NCBI RefSeq assembly: GCF_001522545.3
Contig: NC_031779.1
Location: 854,159-918,158, forward strand
Direction of reading: 5' to 3'
Length of the DNA: 64,000 nt
Source: Parus major
Lineage: Eukaryota > Chordata > Aves > Passeriformes > Paridae
Shown: positions 37,305 to 50,695 of the stretch, in pieces
Position numbering within the stretch: the stretch's first letter is position 1
How the letters are laid out: each line of letters opens with the position of its first letter
Program-made: the position numbers and the translations under genes
Notes under the pieces: model-generated
Databases searched by the model: none
Seen by the model: only the letters and a program-made list of their open reading frames with translations
What the model was told of the DNA's origin: nothing

Positions 37305-37382
37305 TCTCAGAATGGTTTCTTTTGGAAGAGACCTTTAAAGGTCATCTACTCCAACCCTCCTGCAATGAGCAGGGATGTCCTC
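37305..37382 (-). repeat. CR1 LINE 3' end stub, minus orientation
   Basis: 'ctcagaatggtttcttttgg', 'aagagacctttaaaggtcat' and 'ctccaaccctcctgcaatga' are the complement of the last 75 or so bases of CR1. The copy is severely 5'-truncated. Confidence 0.9.
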
Positions 37383-38690
37383 AATTTGATTTGTAATCAC
37401 AATTCAAATTTACTTCTTAAAGGATAATAAGCTTGGATATGAGAAAAAAATACCCATTAGCACTCCAGGATTGTCCACGTATAAAAGAAAGGTCATTTGG
37501 CTGGATTTCAGAGCAGTTTACTTGGACTGAGGAACCTAAGCAAGATGCCAAAGGAGTGAGACAACTTCAATTAGAACAGAAAATGAAAGCAGAAGTGAAG
37601 ACACATTCCCAGAAGCTCTGCAGCAACACAGGACCCTGCTGCACTGAGCCGAAACAAAACTCCACACGCACCAGCAGTGAAGACACATAGGTGATGAATG
37701 GCAGCAACATCCCAATAACACATCTAACTGTTTAGGGAGATTCTTTCCTCTCCCCTTAAAATTTTCCATTTGGTCCCAATTTCTTTGAAAGAAGAAATTC
37801 TTCTCCTTTGCTAAACCCACTTTGTCTTGCTCAGAGTTCAAGGCAAATGTGAGTGAACCTAAAAAAGTTGGTGTCCTTTCACTTCCTGCAAACCCAAGTT
37901 TTGAGTTAAACTTCCTCAATGTCCCCAGTCCAAGTGAGATTTGTAAACTGGGGTTTGGCTGTTGCTATCAAGAGCCATAATAAAAGGAGTGTCAACCATC
38001 CTGCCTCAAGCAGAAGGTAGTATCTCTGGAAGTGAAGATACCTGTACAGCCAGAGATGCCTCCTCAGCCGCCAAGGGGGATTCCCAGTACACAAAAGAAG
38101 CAGTGACACAGCACACCCTATGTAAATCATTCCCAAAGACCTACAGTTGCCCACACTGGAACTAAAATTGTTTGCAAGTGTTCTCTAAGTTGTTCCTGAG
38201 CTCATCAGCCTCTTCCATGGCCTGAAAAATTTGAGACAAGTCATATCACACTGGTTTTCCCTGTGTCTTTCAGTTTTACTCAGCACTTAAAGCAACTCTG
38301 TTGCCTCCTTGTCTGTTCACTTCTATAGTTGGGGATGACATTTGAGTTTCAGTTTGGCACCTGGGAGCTCCTTGCTGGGCACCAGAGGTGTTTCCTCCTC
38401 TGTTTCAGAGATGGGCTTGGATCCCCCATACTTTAATCAGACATTGACATTAAGAAGTGCATGGATACATAAAGCACCTCAGTGGACAATAATCCCTTCC
38501 AGAGCCTTGAATCACCTTGTCTTTAGGTTTTGGTAGTTTCCTATGGCATGACAATCACTCAGTGGTTCCTCTTCTTCTAGAACTGGAAGTGGGTGAGGAT
38601 GTTGCTATCTAACACATCCTTGCTGATGCATCTCCTGTGGAAATTTCTCAACTGCTACCAGACCTTTCAGCTGAGACAAAATGAAAATGG

Positions 38691-38768
38691 GAAGAAAAAA
38701 AAAAACAACAAAAAAACCCTCCAAAAACCCAAATCCAAAAAAACAACTAAAAAAAGTACAAGAAAAGC
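38691..38768. repeat. A-rich, C-interrupted low-complexity tract
   Basis: A run of A stretches broken by single or multiple C residues (AACAACAAAAAAACCCTCC-like). It is low-complexity sequence with no element edges visible. Confidence 0.85.
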
Positions 38769-41700
38769 TGTTGTGAAACTAGTTGCTTCTAAAATGTTAC
38801 ATACATTTCTGATGAAACAGGAACTGAATTAGGATGTGAATAACAATAAGGATCACTTATTCTTTCCCTTGAGGTCAAAGCACTTTCTGTGCAGAAATGA
38901 ATCAGCATCCAAGGAATTAACCTGGACAAGGCAGTGAATGAACTGAATGAATCCTGCCTCACCAGCTGGAGATGCTACCAAAGGCACAGATCCATCATCT
39001 GTGGTGCCAAAGAAATGAAAATTAAATAAAGGAGCTACAAGAAGGCTTGGTGAGGTCTTGACTGAGGCAGCTGCACAGGAGAAGTGACTTCCATCTTCAC
39101 TTCCATCACAGCATCTCTGCGTGATGCTGGGAAACCCAAATAAATGGTGCAAAGAAAATCCTATCCCAGATTGTTCCTCTGTCTTGATTTCTCAATCCTC
39201 TCAGATTTGAGTCACTGAATCTTGACTTCTGGAAGCACTTCTGTTCTCCCAACACATGCCCTTACAAAGAGAATGGGATCCCCTTGGCCTTTTTTTTTTT
39301 TGTTTTTTTTTGCCAGAAACCAACAAATTAGTAATATAAAAAATAAAATTTAAAGAAACAAAAGGAGTTGCTGGATCCTCTCTCAGGCTGCAATGGTAGC
39401 AATGGTAGCACCTGTTTAAGTTAATTTGCTGCTCCCATATTCCCTATATGACTAATGAGAGCTGTCAGAAAATGGCAAGGATTAACAAAAAGGCAGAGAC
39501 TAAGGAAGAGCCTGGTGTATCCGGAGTGTTTTGAGTCCTGCAGAGAAACAAATCCTTACTACATATTGCTTTGCTGCTTCTAATGACTAATGAAGTCGTC
39601 ACTGGCCAGAGGTGAAACAACCCTGTTACAAACACCAAGAAAAATCTTTTATAAAACTGATAGAATTACATTTACAGCCCCTTCAGGTTTTCCTGGATTA
39701 ACTCCAGGCTCCAGCATCATCTTCGGACACAGCATCCCGCACCAACACAGCAATTCTGTTCACATGAACAGCCAAAATATCAGATTTTTCCAACCTGACT
39801 GGTTGGATTTGCCCCTCACAGGTGGACATGGAGCAGTCCAGCCTCTGGAAATCCAACTGGAAACAAATCTGGAGCTGATATCCCAAACACACACATCACT
39901 GTCAAATCCCACAGCGATGCAGGCACAGAGCAGAGCCAGCAAGCACAGAGACAGCTGCAGAAACTGTAAATGGACTCAGGATTCCCTTTTAGCTCTACAG
40001 TCTTCTGCCCAGCTATTTATATTTTGGTTTGCAACTAAAATTTCACATGTAGAGCCTGAAAACCAGCAGCACTTACAATAAAAACAGTTTTGAAGCTGTT
40101 AAAAATGAAGGATATGAAGTGTAAGCAATGTTGCCAAGGACTAAAGGAATTCACACCCAGGAGCATCTTCCAGCCCCAAAATAGCTGCAGAAAATACCTT
40201 CTGAGAACTCAGGAATTACACCAGCGATAAGGACAAGATGCTTCTATGCTAGAGGAGCTCAAGAGCTTCAGAGAACAAAACCTGGGGACATCAAGGATTC
40301 CTTCTCTTCCTAATGCAGACCTGCAGGAAGTAGGGGCAGCCTGAGGACTGCTGTGATGTAAAGGAAGCTCACTGAAGGATGTGGAGGCACTCCAGGACCA
40401 CTTCCAGCTCCAAGAAGCACCACACTTGAGATAACAGCTGAGAAAAAGGCAGAAAGATTTACAGAAGCACCAAGAATTGCACAAATACATTGTGCTGGTA
40501 CCTAAATGCCAGTGAATCGCTGCATTTGGAAGTTTTTGAAGATAACAGAAATAAAGGGCAGCTCATTAAAGGAAAATTTATTTTTATGTTATCACCAAGA
40601 AATTATTTCTCACCTTTTTGATGAAGTGGCAGAGTATTTTGAATATTGCCATATATATTACATATATAGATAGATCCATATCAACTACACATGTCAATAC
40701 ACTGATATATTTACCAGTATATAGACCCATGACAAAGGATTTTGTTGGGTTAAAGAATCATGTCCTCCCTTAGATCCTCAACATGGATCTTTCCTCAGCA
40801 TTTTCTGTCCCTGGGGAACTCAACTCACTTCCAGCACAAGCCAAGACGAAGACCAACACCTCTCAGCCTTGCTCATTGTGGAGTCCATGGACACAGGAAA
40901 ATAAACATTAAATCACTATGGAAGTGATGATACCTGTGCTGTATTTCCTTAAAAATATAAAATTAGGGACAACTTACATAACTGAATGTCACTATGTTAT
41001 TTCTGAATACTAGGTCAAATAATAATTAATAATTTCAGATGTTTTTCCTGTAGTGTGAGGAGCTTTGATTTTATTATGAAGAAGATAATTCAGCTTAGGA
41101 GCAAAGTCAAATTTCAGTGCAATAGCACCAGGAGAAGATGTAATAATGTGGTTACTGATGTTCTTTCTCCCTTTCCTCATTTTATGGAGGATTACGGACC
41201 ATGACCGACAGCAAGGAAGGGATGGTTTTAAAGCCTGCTCACAAAACACTCTTTTTGGCAAACAGTCCATTTCAAATAAAACTTTCCAGTGTTCCCTACA
41301 CAATTTTATTGCATTTCCCAAGAATTATTACCTGTGACCCACCAACACAAACCCATGAGCTTTCTCTTCTGCCAAGACGATTCTAACTTTCCTCCTGATA
41401 GGACATTTACTGTTCAAGATCAAAATGAACCATACAAATTAACTCTGGCTGGGCAGCAGACAAATCCCTTTTTTTCCCATTTTAGGTAGACCATTCCTGT
41501 TAATGAGCAAGAGTTTAAAAGGCTGACTTTTCTGATTTTTCAGCTCGGTCTCCTACTTCTTAAGCAACTCTACAATCCAGCTTTTATCAAGCATCTGAAT
41601 AGGAATAAAGTAATTTTTGGGAGTCCATAATCTTACAGTGCCATGTGCCCCTGTGGCTGCTGGTCTCTTCTGCTACAAGTCAGAATTTTCCCAAAAAAAT

Positions 41701-42408
41701 AACTGAAGCTTCCACTCCAGCCCATCCTCATTCTTTTAAACCCTCCTTAAAGACAGGAACTTAAACCCTCAACTAACTTCACCCTTCAGCTGCCTCTCGT
41801 CCTTGCACCTCCTTCCCGTTTTCCACGGGCGATGAAATCATTTCCCCACAGAGAATCATCTTCTCTGCATTCAATGAAGGTCAGCCCTCAGCAGCAGGAG
41901 CTGCAGTGTCATCAGGAAATCAAGAGACTGCTCCTGGCTGGATTTAGTTTCATATTAAGTAAGAGGTGATGCCATTTGTTATCTGTCCCCTCTCCACGTT
42001 CAGTGTCTCAAGCAGCTTAGTGATATTTAATCATCTAAAGATTTTATCAGGAAAACAGAAATAACTTATAAATAATTAATATATTTTAGGGAGTTGATCT
42101 CTGTAGCCAGACTGTACAGGTACCTTCTACTCCTTTAAACCAAGCAGCTCAAAATCCTCCAAAATTAGTGTTTCTTTTCAATGCAGAACACTGAAAATCC
42201 TGTAGCACCAACATGAAAGCATTGTGGTCCATGCAGGAGCAAGATTCTATTATCCAGAGACTGATTTAAGGCTCATAGTAACCTACAGATTCTCTGCACA
42301 GTCTATGCAGCACAAGTCTTAGAGCACTAAGAACTGTGCTGTCGAAGATCAAAGGGAAAAGAATATTAAAACTGTACTGCCAGATCTGGCTTACTTACCT
42401 TACAAAGG

Positions 42409-42497
42409 AAAAAAAAAATCAACCAAAAAACCCCCCCCAAAAAACCCCAAAAAACAACAACAAAAAAACCCCACCCCAAACAAAAAAAACACCAAAC
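42409..42497. repeat. A/C-only low-complexity tract
   Basis: About 90 bases made almost entirely of A and C, alternating A runs with C runs of up to eight. It is similar in style to the tract at 38.7 kb. No coding meaning is likely, and the length is prone to sequencing and replication error. Confidence 0.9.
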
Positions 42498-42961
42498 AGG
42501 ATGAGTCATACTTTAAACAAGACTTTCAGCAACTAGTTCAGAGGAAAAAAAATTGTCTTTTTCCTCTAAAGGTCATATTTTTAAAAAATATTCAGCCCAC
42601 AGATGATGATAATTTACAAGCAAGAGCAGGAATAGGATGCTGGATTTAAATGAACCGCAAACCAATATATTCTATCTGAAAATTAAACTGTCAGGCAAAT
42701 GCCACAACACAAGTGTGGCTTTTAAACTTGAGGAAGAGTGTTCTGAAAGCATCAGGACTAGAAACCAAAAACAAAAGCTGCCTCACAATGCGAGAAGTAG
42801 TAAAAAATCCCTTGAATTAGAGCTGACAGCTCCACTAAAAATAGTTCTTGGCAGCTACCTGAAAAACAGGCTTTGTAGTTCTTTGAAAACATTGATATCA
42901 GACAGAGAAGCAAAAAGAACAAACCCAAAAAAAGCAGGAGCTAATCCTTAATTGAAGTATT

Positions 42962-43195
42962 TCCCTTGTCCCAAGTTCCTCTCCAGCTCTCCTGGAGCCC
43001 CTTCAGGCCCTGGCAGCGGCTCTGAGCTCTCCCTGGAGCCTTCTCCTCTCCAGGTGAGCACCCCCAGCTCTCCCAGCCTGGCTCCAGAGGGGCTCCAGCC
43101 CTGGAGCAGCTCCGTGACCCCTCTGGACTGGCTCCAGCAGCTCCACGTCCTGCTGCTGTTGGAGGCAGCTCTGCAGGTGGGGTCCCAGCTGATCA
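42962..43195 (-). repeat. CR1 LINE internal fragment lacking its 3' end, minus orientation
   Basis: Shares 'tctcctggagccccttcagg' and 'ctctccctggagccttctcc' with the copies at 2240 and 35530, and runs on to 'ctgcaggtggggtcccagct'. It begins abruptly at the 'cttgtcccaagttcctctcc' block, so the last 250 or so bases of CR1, including the tail, are missing. Confidence 0.92.
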
Positions 43196-44511
43196 GAATG
43201 TGAAGCACTGGACAAGCAAAATTCAGCTCCTCCTTAAGGTCCTCACTGATGGATCAGATGGATCACATTCCTGATGGATCAGATACACTGACTGGAGGCA
43301 GTAGAAATTCAGAGACGCTTGATGACCAGCATCAGGGAACCAATAAATCCATTAGGAATGTCATCATTCACCTTTTTTTAATTAAATAAGCACTAAATTA
43401 TCAAGGATCTACATCAGATGCTCTAACCCAGAATTTTGCTGTAATAAACATTTATTTTATGGTGCCTCTGGGTTATTTAAAGCTGTTTCTGTGGGCTCCC
43501 ACACTTTGTGCTAATTGTACATCACTGATAGGATTAGGAGGAAAGCATCCCTGATTTCCAAACCTCATAAACAGGTACATCCCTACAACCACCCAACACA
43601 AAGAAGGACAGATAGAACCTACAAACAAGGACTAAGATGACACTGAGAAACAAGGACATGCACAGACAGTGCATCTAATTTGAATCTTCCTTGTTTGGGG
43701 CAAAAGCTGGAACAATATCACAGCAGGGATCAGGATGACATCCTGCACTTGAGTAAGAGCTTCCACCTCTCCCAACCAAGCTACAGCTCGACACAAACTT
43801 GGGGAGCAGACAAATGTGGCTGTAGAGAAAACAAAATTCGAAAGCACATTCTGGAAAATAAAATTATTTTATAAATCACTGTATATATCCAATAAGGTAG
43901 CAATTAAGTCAATTGAGATAACAGCCTGTATCTCATTATATTCTCTGGGAAAAAAACCCATCTCATCTGGAAGCTGAAGATCTGGTTTCCTGAGAGATTA
44001 AGCAGCAAAAATTGAAATATTCACTGGACTGGCAGCAGAATCATTTCAATGCTCCAGTGAGTACAAGTTAAACCTGAGCATATTCAAACCAGCACGATGG
44101 ATTTGCTTTTTATCTGTACTTTCATGTGTCCTCCCTTGTCTTTAGGACTATTCTTCCATCCAGAGTGTCATGTTGGGGGTGACCTTTCCAATTTTTTTCC
44201 ACTGGCAGGCATGATTTCTCATTAGGATAGAGCACTGCTATGAAAAATAAATTCTGATCTGGTCCATCCTCAAAAAGGGAAGATTGAAACAAAGAGAAAA
44301 CAAACGTCCCCAGAGCATAGAGCAGAGAGAGAGGTCAGGCATCCTCAGATGGCTGAAGAAATTAGATGACAGATTGCAGCAGCCCAGTATTAAACATCTC
44401 CAAGATAATTCCCCATCCCAAGGAAACCATCACAGGGAGAAAGAGAAGCTCCTCTAAGCCAGGTCTGCCAGACTGCTTCTCTGACATCTGTTCCTGCATT
44501 TTCCACAGGCC

Positions 44512-44574
44512 GCTCCCAAAGCGGCTCCGGTGACGGATTTGCCCTAATTGCAGGCAGCGGATAATCGCCCTTAT
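44512..44574. promoter_or_regulatory. CpG cluster with GATA-like and AT-rich motifs in intron 1
   Basis: Six CpG dinucleotides occur within about 60 bp. The block includes CCCTAATTGCAGG and then GGATAATCG followed by CTTATCC, which holds a GATAA on each strand. This is the look of a small conserved enhancer, but it is judged only on motif density. Confidence 0.25.
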
Positions 44575-47404
44575 CCTGAAACAGGGTGCCCAGTGCAATG
44601 TGGAAACATCTCCTTCCCAACTCCTGTGCTCATTTCCTACAAAACCTGTTCTAAATCTAAAGTCTCCCACGGGACACCTTGGCTTTGAACATGTCTGAGG
44701 TGATTCCATAATTACTGAAGGAGTATAAGCTTCGGTTGCTGGGTTATTCCCAGAGAAAGTCATGGGGCCTTCTCACCTTTTACTTTCCACCACGTGCCAA
44801 CCTGTCTATCCCAATTTTTCTCTTCCATGTTCAAGCAAAAGCAGAGGCTCCTCCTTCCCACAAAACACACAGAGCTCCCTGTCTTAGCACAGAAAGCCAT
44901 CGATTACATACGACACAGGAGGTGAGATATAAACAACCCTGCAAAAACTGCAGCACGTTTGGGTTTTAAGCCTCTTCCTTAATAAAAAATATTAAGTATA
45001 TTTTGGATTTTCTGTGCCATCAGTAAAGAAAAAGACAATTCTGCAATGAGCAAACTCACAGTGAGGAACTGGATATAAACATAATCCTTTTGTTTCTTGA
45101 AGCTCTTTAAAAATTATTATGAGCAACCAAATAGCTTCCACAAACTTGAAACAATTCCTAAACCTGGCATCCCCACCTTTGGGAGGGGACAGGACACAGC
45201 CAAGGTCAGCCATGCATTATCTGGAGAAACTGAAACACGACGCTGATCCTGGTGGAACAGGCTCAGGTGACACAAGCGGCTTCATTTCCACCTTTTATTT
45301 CCATGAAGGACAACTGAGATGGGAATGACAGGCCCTCCAGATATCCAGATCTCAGTGGTTTTTCACAAGCACATCTTCACTTAGAAAATACATGGATTTC
45401 TCCAACACATTTAGGAGAATCCAACATTGATCACAAAAGAGAACCCATACTTTCTGCCACACTAAAATACAATGTTATATCACAAACCTCTCCCTGAAGT
45501 TCACAAGCACCTTCCAAAATCCTGCCTAAAGGTATTACACCATTTACTTTTCTCAAGCTATTAAATCCTTAATTCTTATTCACTAAATTGCAAATAATCC
45601 AGGTGAAATATTTCCTGTGCATGTGTCTTATCTTTTTCATACTCAAAGGATTTATTTCAAAACATTCATCTCCCCAACTACCAACACACTTCTAAATTCC
45701 CCAGGAATCATTTTATGTAAAGCAGAAGTTTGGGGAGGGGTTCAGTAAATCCTTTTAACCGAACGCTTTCAGATTATGACAAATTATTCCACTGGCATGA
45801 AGCCAGCACAACTCTCCACAGCAGAAAAAGAGGTCGGGCAAATCCAATAACGAGTATTTAAAAAGACAAGTCAACATTCAATTTTCTCGCTGGAGGCAAA
45901 GCAAGGTCATTATGGAACAGGGAGGGGTGGGGAGGCAAAATGGACATTCAGCAATAAAATAATAAAAAAAACCAAACAAGAATATTCAACCTATTGGGTT
46001 TTGGAATTACTTCCACTCCATTTCACTGGCAGAATTAGAAACATTAGGACAGCAGGCTGCCACAACAGGCAGGTGCCTGGGGCCATGACATCCAACAATC
46101 CATCCCCTCTGCCTTCACCCCGCAGCCATCGGAGTGTCTGCAGCAGATGCCACCTCTCAGCTCTCATCAGGCACAGGGAGACACAGCCTGGGTCCGACGT
46201 GCCCAGAAGCTCCTGGGATTAGCTGCCGGCATGAGCACAGCGGGAAGAATGTGCAGGTGGGTCACCCCTGTAAATTTACCAAAATACACCAAGGAAAAAT
46301 TCAAAGTGCCCCAGAAAGGAATTGATGACACAGGGATCTCAGCAGAAAGGTTTGGAGGAGTTGTCTTGGTTTGCCAGGTTATCTTTCAGACAGGACCAAA
46401 ACAGAACTGATTTCTTTACCATCACTGATATTTTCAGTGTTTATGTTTATGTTTGAGACAAAATGATAACCAATGTTCTTTCTGTTCACAATAGGCCAAT
46501 GCTCATGTATCACCCTATAAAATTCTGTCCCCAGTATACCAAGCCCACCTATATAATGAGCACAGGAATCACAGACCACAGAACAGAAACCAGAATTTAA
46601 CTGACTGTTCAGGACAGAAAACTTGTATTCTACCCTATGCTATCTTTCATCCTCACTTAAAAGTCCCTTCCTGCAGAAAAACAGCCTAGGATTGTTATCC
46701 TTGTCTGTACCCTGGCTGCAGGCAGAAAGCAAACCAAAGTTTCCCAGATATGTAAGTACATAAATGTGTTTGTGCTGTCACTGTTTGGGGTCTGACAGAC
46801 ACAGGGGAACCCATTCGTTCTACTCCTGCTTGTCCTTGCTGACTTTACACCTGAGCCTCAAGGATTTTCCACTTTCCTTGAGCCTTTCCAATGAAGCCTG
46901 AGGTAAAACTCATCAGAAATTTGACTTAAATATCCTTAGCCATGACCTTTACAGGATGATCAGGCTTGAAGGGTAATTTTTTTAATGAATGAGGGCTTTT
47001 GGTTGTTATCCTTTTTAAAGCATGTTTCTCTGAAATACAGATTTGGGCATTTTTTTAAAATTTTATTTATTTTAAGTGAAAGATGACCAAGCTCCTTGTC
47101 CTCACATTCTATAACCTGCTGGTTTGGGATTCCCCCCATCAAAAGTCACCCCAGGCTCCCATGTTGCCATGAGGAAAGTACATGCTGCATCTCCATCTTC
47201 CAAACTGCTACCACTGAAGGGATTCGCTTATTTATCATCTAACCATTGGCATCCCTCCTTGCAAGTCTCGCTTATCACCTTTATCCCTGTATCACTTAGA
47301 ATCCAGCCACAGTCCTCAAATCAACTGGGTAGAGCTTTCAGTCTCAATAGCATAAAATACAGCAACAGATTTGATGGAATAAAGCTGCTCCCAAGTGATT
47401 AAAA

Positions 47405-47500
47405 AATCCCAGAATTGTTTGGGTTGGAAGGGACCTTTGAGATCATCTCATTCCAACCCAATCATGAGCATGGACCCCTTCCATTACACACCATCCCTTT
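47405..47500 (-). repeat. CR1 LINE 3' end stub, minus orientation
   Basis: 'agaattgtttgggttggaag', 'gacctttgagatcatctcat' and 'ttccaacccaatcatgagca' match the complement of the CR1 3' terminus. It is a short 5'-truncated copy. Confidence 0.92.
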
Positions 47501-50500
47501 TTAATTGTTCAATCTCTTTTATAAAGCCAAATATCAGCAGACATATTTTCAAAACATTCTTCCCTACTACAACCATGAATTCATCATTTATATTAAAGTA
47601 CATAATTTCTACAAAAGCAGTAAAAATAAGTGTTCTCGCCGCACTGTTTTGTCAAGTTAAAAAATATGGCATTCTGGTTTGCATTCATTCTGTCTTCATT
47701 CATCATTAAAAAAATCAAACTTTAGTTAAAAAAAACCCCAAACCCTATGGAAGTGTGTGCAAGGAAGAGATTTCCTAGCCTCAATTACCAAATAATCCAA
47801 CTGAGTGTTTTTCCCTCCAAACTTCGGTCACATCTGTAGTCCAAGGACAACCTGTTCACATCTAACACAAATCAATTGAAACAAACTTTGCTCAAAGACA
47901 GCGGTAACACAGATTTGTTTAATGAAGGTTTCTGCTTTTTTAGTACCATCCAGATGCTTTGAATTTGCAGCTTCAGTGCATTGTTCCAGTAATTTGGGTA
48001 AATCAGTGAAGCCTTGGCAGCCATTTGCAATTGCAGCTGAGTTTGTTCTTCATAATTTGTTAGAGGAAAAAAATCCCAAAAGAGACTGGGCTTTCTCTGA
48101 GTACGCAGTTCAGTTTTATAATTTACATTAAGTACTTAGCTAGGGGGATTTGAGCAGGAGAGATCCTCAATCCCGCAAATTCATCACAATATTTACATTC
48201 CTACATTCCCCAATAATTAATGTTATGGAAATGATGGTTGCTTTTTAAAGTTAACATCCCACTAGCAGCATAGGGCGTTAAGTCAGTCTAATAAACATTC
48301 CAGAGTGAGTACAGGATCTCCTTGTCCTCGAGTTTGTCCTTCCTGACTCCTCTAAAAGACAACAGGAGACGGAACCTTCAGAAAGTCATCAAGATTTCAA
48401 TGAGACACGTGTGGCTCCCCCTGTACCTGAAAAGCAGAGCACATCTTGGCATTACACAGGAAAGTAAATTATAACCACATAATTATCCCTCCAGAACGCC
48501 TTGAAGAACATATGGCATGGAAATGAAACTGCCTGAAATGGATTAACTCGGCTGCGTGATGAGATCCACAGAAGGGAGCGTGAAAAAAACATTTCAAAAT
48601 GCATTCAGTGTAGGATCCCACAGCTAGGCACATTCATCATCCGGATAAGGTAATGACACCAGGAAATGAGCTAAGTAAATCCAAGATTGAAGTTTCATTT
48701 TCTGAAGTGCATCTGTTTGGCTCATATTCCCCTGAACCTCATCGTTCAGCCACGCTGGGTCTCATCTCAGAAGCAAAAGATGCAAGAACATAAATCACAA
48801 CAGCTCCTCCAATAAGTAGCCATGGCAAACATGTTTTTAATTTGATTTTATAAAAAAATTAACTGCATCCCAGCAGGTCCTTGCCACAGCTCTCCATGAA
48901 ATCTCCTTTCAGGTTGTCCTTTACTGGCAGGTTCAGAGATTTTTTGGGTGGTGTGCCGAGGGAAGTTAAACCAGCTGGTTTTTTAGAAGAAAATGAGAAG
49001 CACTGGATTGAGCCAAAAATTTAACAGGGACGGCACGTTCCTGCAGAGGAGGTCACATCCTCCAACACTCCTTCTCCGTGATCATCTGGGCACTGCTTTC
49101 TATGTTTGGGAATGAGGAAAGCCAAAACTGAGGTGGGCTTACCATGGAGACAAACAGCCAACTGAAAACATTTCTAGGGATGGCGAGTATTTTACTTCAT
49201 GTGCCAACAGCATGAATAGCTGGCCAAAACTCTATTTGAACATGTCCATGGTGTGTGACTCTGACTTTGGATCAGGCTGGTAGAAAAGGGGTTAACTTGT
49301 CCAAATGAGTCTAGTGGATGCCCATCACACCAACCACCAGAAATCCTGTCAGGCTGAGAGACCTACAAAGCACTGGACATCGAGGTTTAGGGGAGTTTAC
49401 AAAGGAGGGCATTCATGGTCTCCATGCCTGAGGGCTCTGCTCACCAGTCCAGGTTGAAGGTGAACAACCCAGGCAGATGATTACTGGACCAAGACCAACC
49501 AGATGCTAGGAAGTTTTAGTCCCATGAGTTCTGCTGGCAAACATTCACAGGAGCACAAATGGGAGGAAGAACCAAGAAAGACCCAGATACACAGAAGCTT
49601 TCAAAATTAACATATTGATATTTTATGATGTGTTCAAATTGAATTTTGAATTGTCTCCACCAAAACCAAGCAAGTTGATGACTATTTCATACGTCCCACT
49701 TGACTGCAAACGCTGATTAGGACCAATTTTGTCCAACTACAGCCTCCTACATCCCCCTCCCCTGTCTCTCAATATCCCGTTATGTCTCCAAGGTTTCCCT
49801 TTACCAAAACCAGAACAAATGAAAGCACCATTATAAACCGACACAAAGAATGATTCCATCAGATGACCATCAAAGCCACCAGAAGGTCCATCAGGGCATT
49901 GAAAATATGAATTAGGAGAAATATAAAGCAGAGAAGGTCAGTTAATAAGTTTATATAGAAATAGGAGGAAGTGAGAATAGGTATTTCATCTCCAGTAAGA
50001 TGATGAAGAACTTCAAAGAACTTTTTCAGATTCATCTTGAACATAGCCATGTCATGGGCTGGCTTTGCAAGAGGTTAATAAAGGGGATCTCTCCAAGGGG
50101 TGTCCTGGTGTTATTTTGCAAAGAATTCTCCCATAATACAATGCTTCAACAGGAATTTTGTAAAAGGACAAGAAGAAACCTCCTCCATTTATTAACTCTA
50201 CTGCCATCTCTATTCTAGTGCTCCCTGCCATCAGCTGCAAGACCATCTCTGGGAGCAATTTTCCCTCCACTTTTTTTACACAGAAAGCACAAAAATCTAC
50301 ATCATAATGACCAACACTCTGAAAAGTAACAAAGACACTTCAGAATAACCCAACTTAAGATCATTTTTATCCTCCCTCTTTCCAACACCAGCCACCTTCT
50401 GACACTTACCCTGTATGTCACTGAAGTTTTGAGGCTTGGGGCAGCTCAACTCACTCATTCCTCCAGGACTGCAGGATGGACGAGAGGGCAGCAGTCTGCT

Positions 50501-50537
50501 TCTGACCCTTGCCATCCTCCTCCTCCTTCTTGCCAGG

Positions 50538-50695
50538 TCGCCAGATCGTGTAGGCGCCGAGAGAACAGGCTGCGCTTATTTCAGCCACGGCGCTGAAGCC
50601 CTGGCCTGACGTGGGATCTGCCCACAGACACCGGATTCTTTACGCATTTTCTGCATGCACGCCATAGGCAGCGCCAGAAATACCGGCCATGCAGG
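50538..50695. promoter_or_regulatory. CpG cluster in intron 1, candidate regulatory element or alternative first exon region
   Basis: Thirteen CpG dinucleotides occur in about 160 bp, including TAGGCGCCGAG and CACGGCGCTGAAG, in CpG-poor intron. On the minus strand the sequence just downstream reaches a consensus donor, CAGG|GTAAGTG, at 50410/50409. A transcript starting in this cluster could therefore splice to the MYO9A coding exon as an alternative 5' UTR. No initiator or TATA motif stands out, so this remains a hypothesis. Confidence 0.3.

Noticed and set aside
48300..48445. Possible extra minus-strand exon after a TTTTCAG-type acceptor
   Set aside because: No convincing donor follows and the translation shows no myosin or other recognisable sequence.
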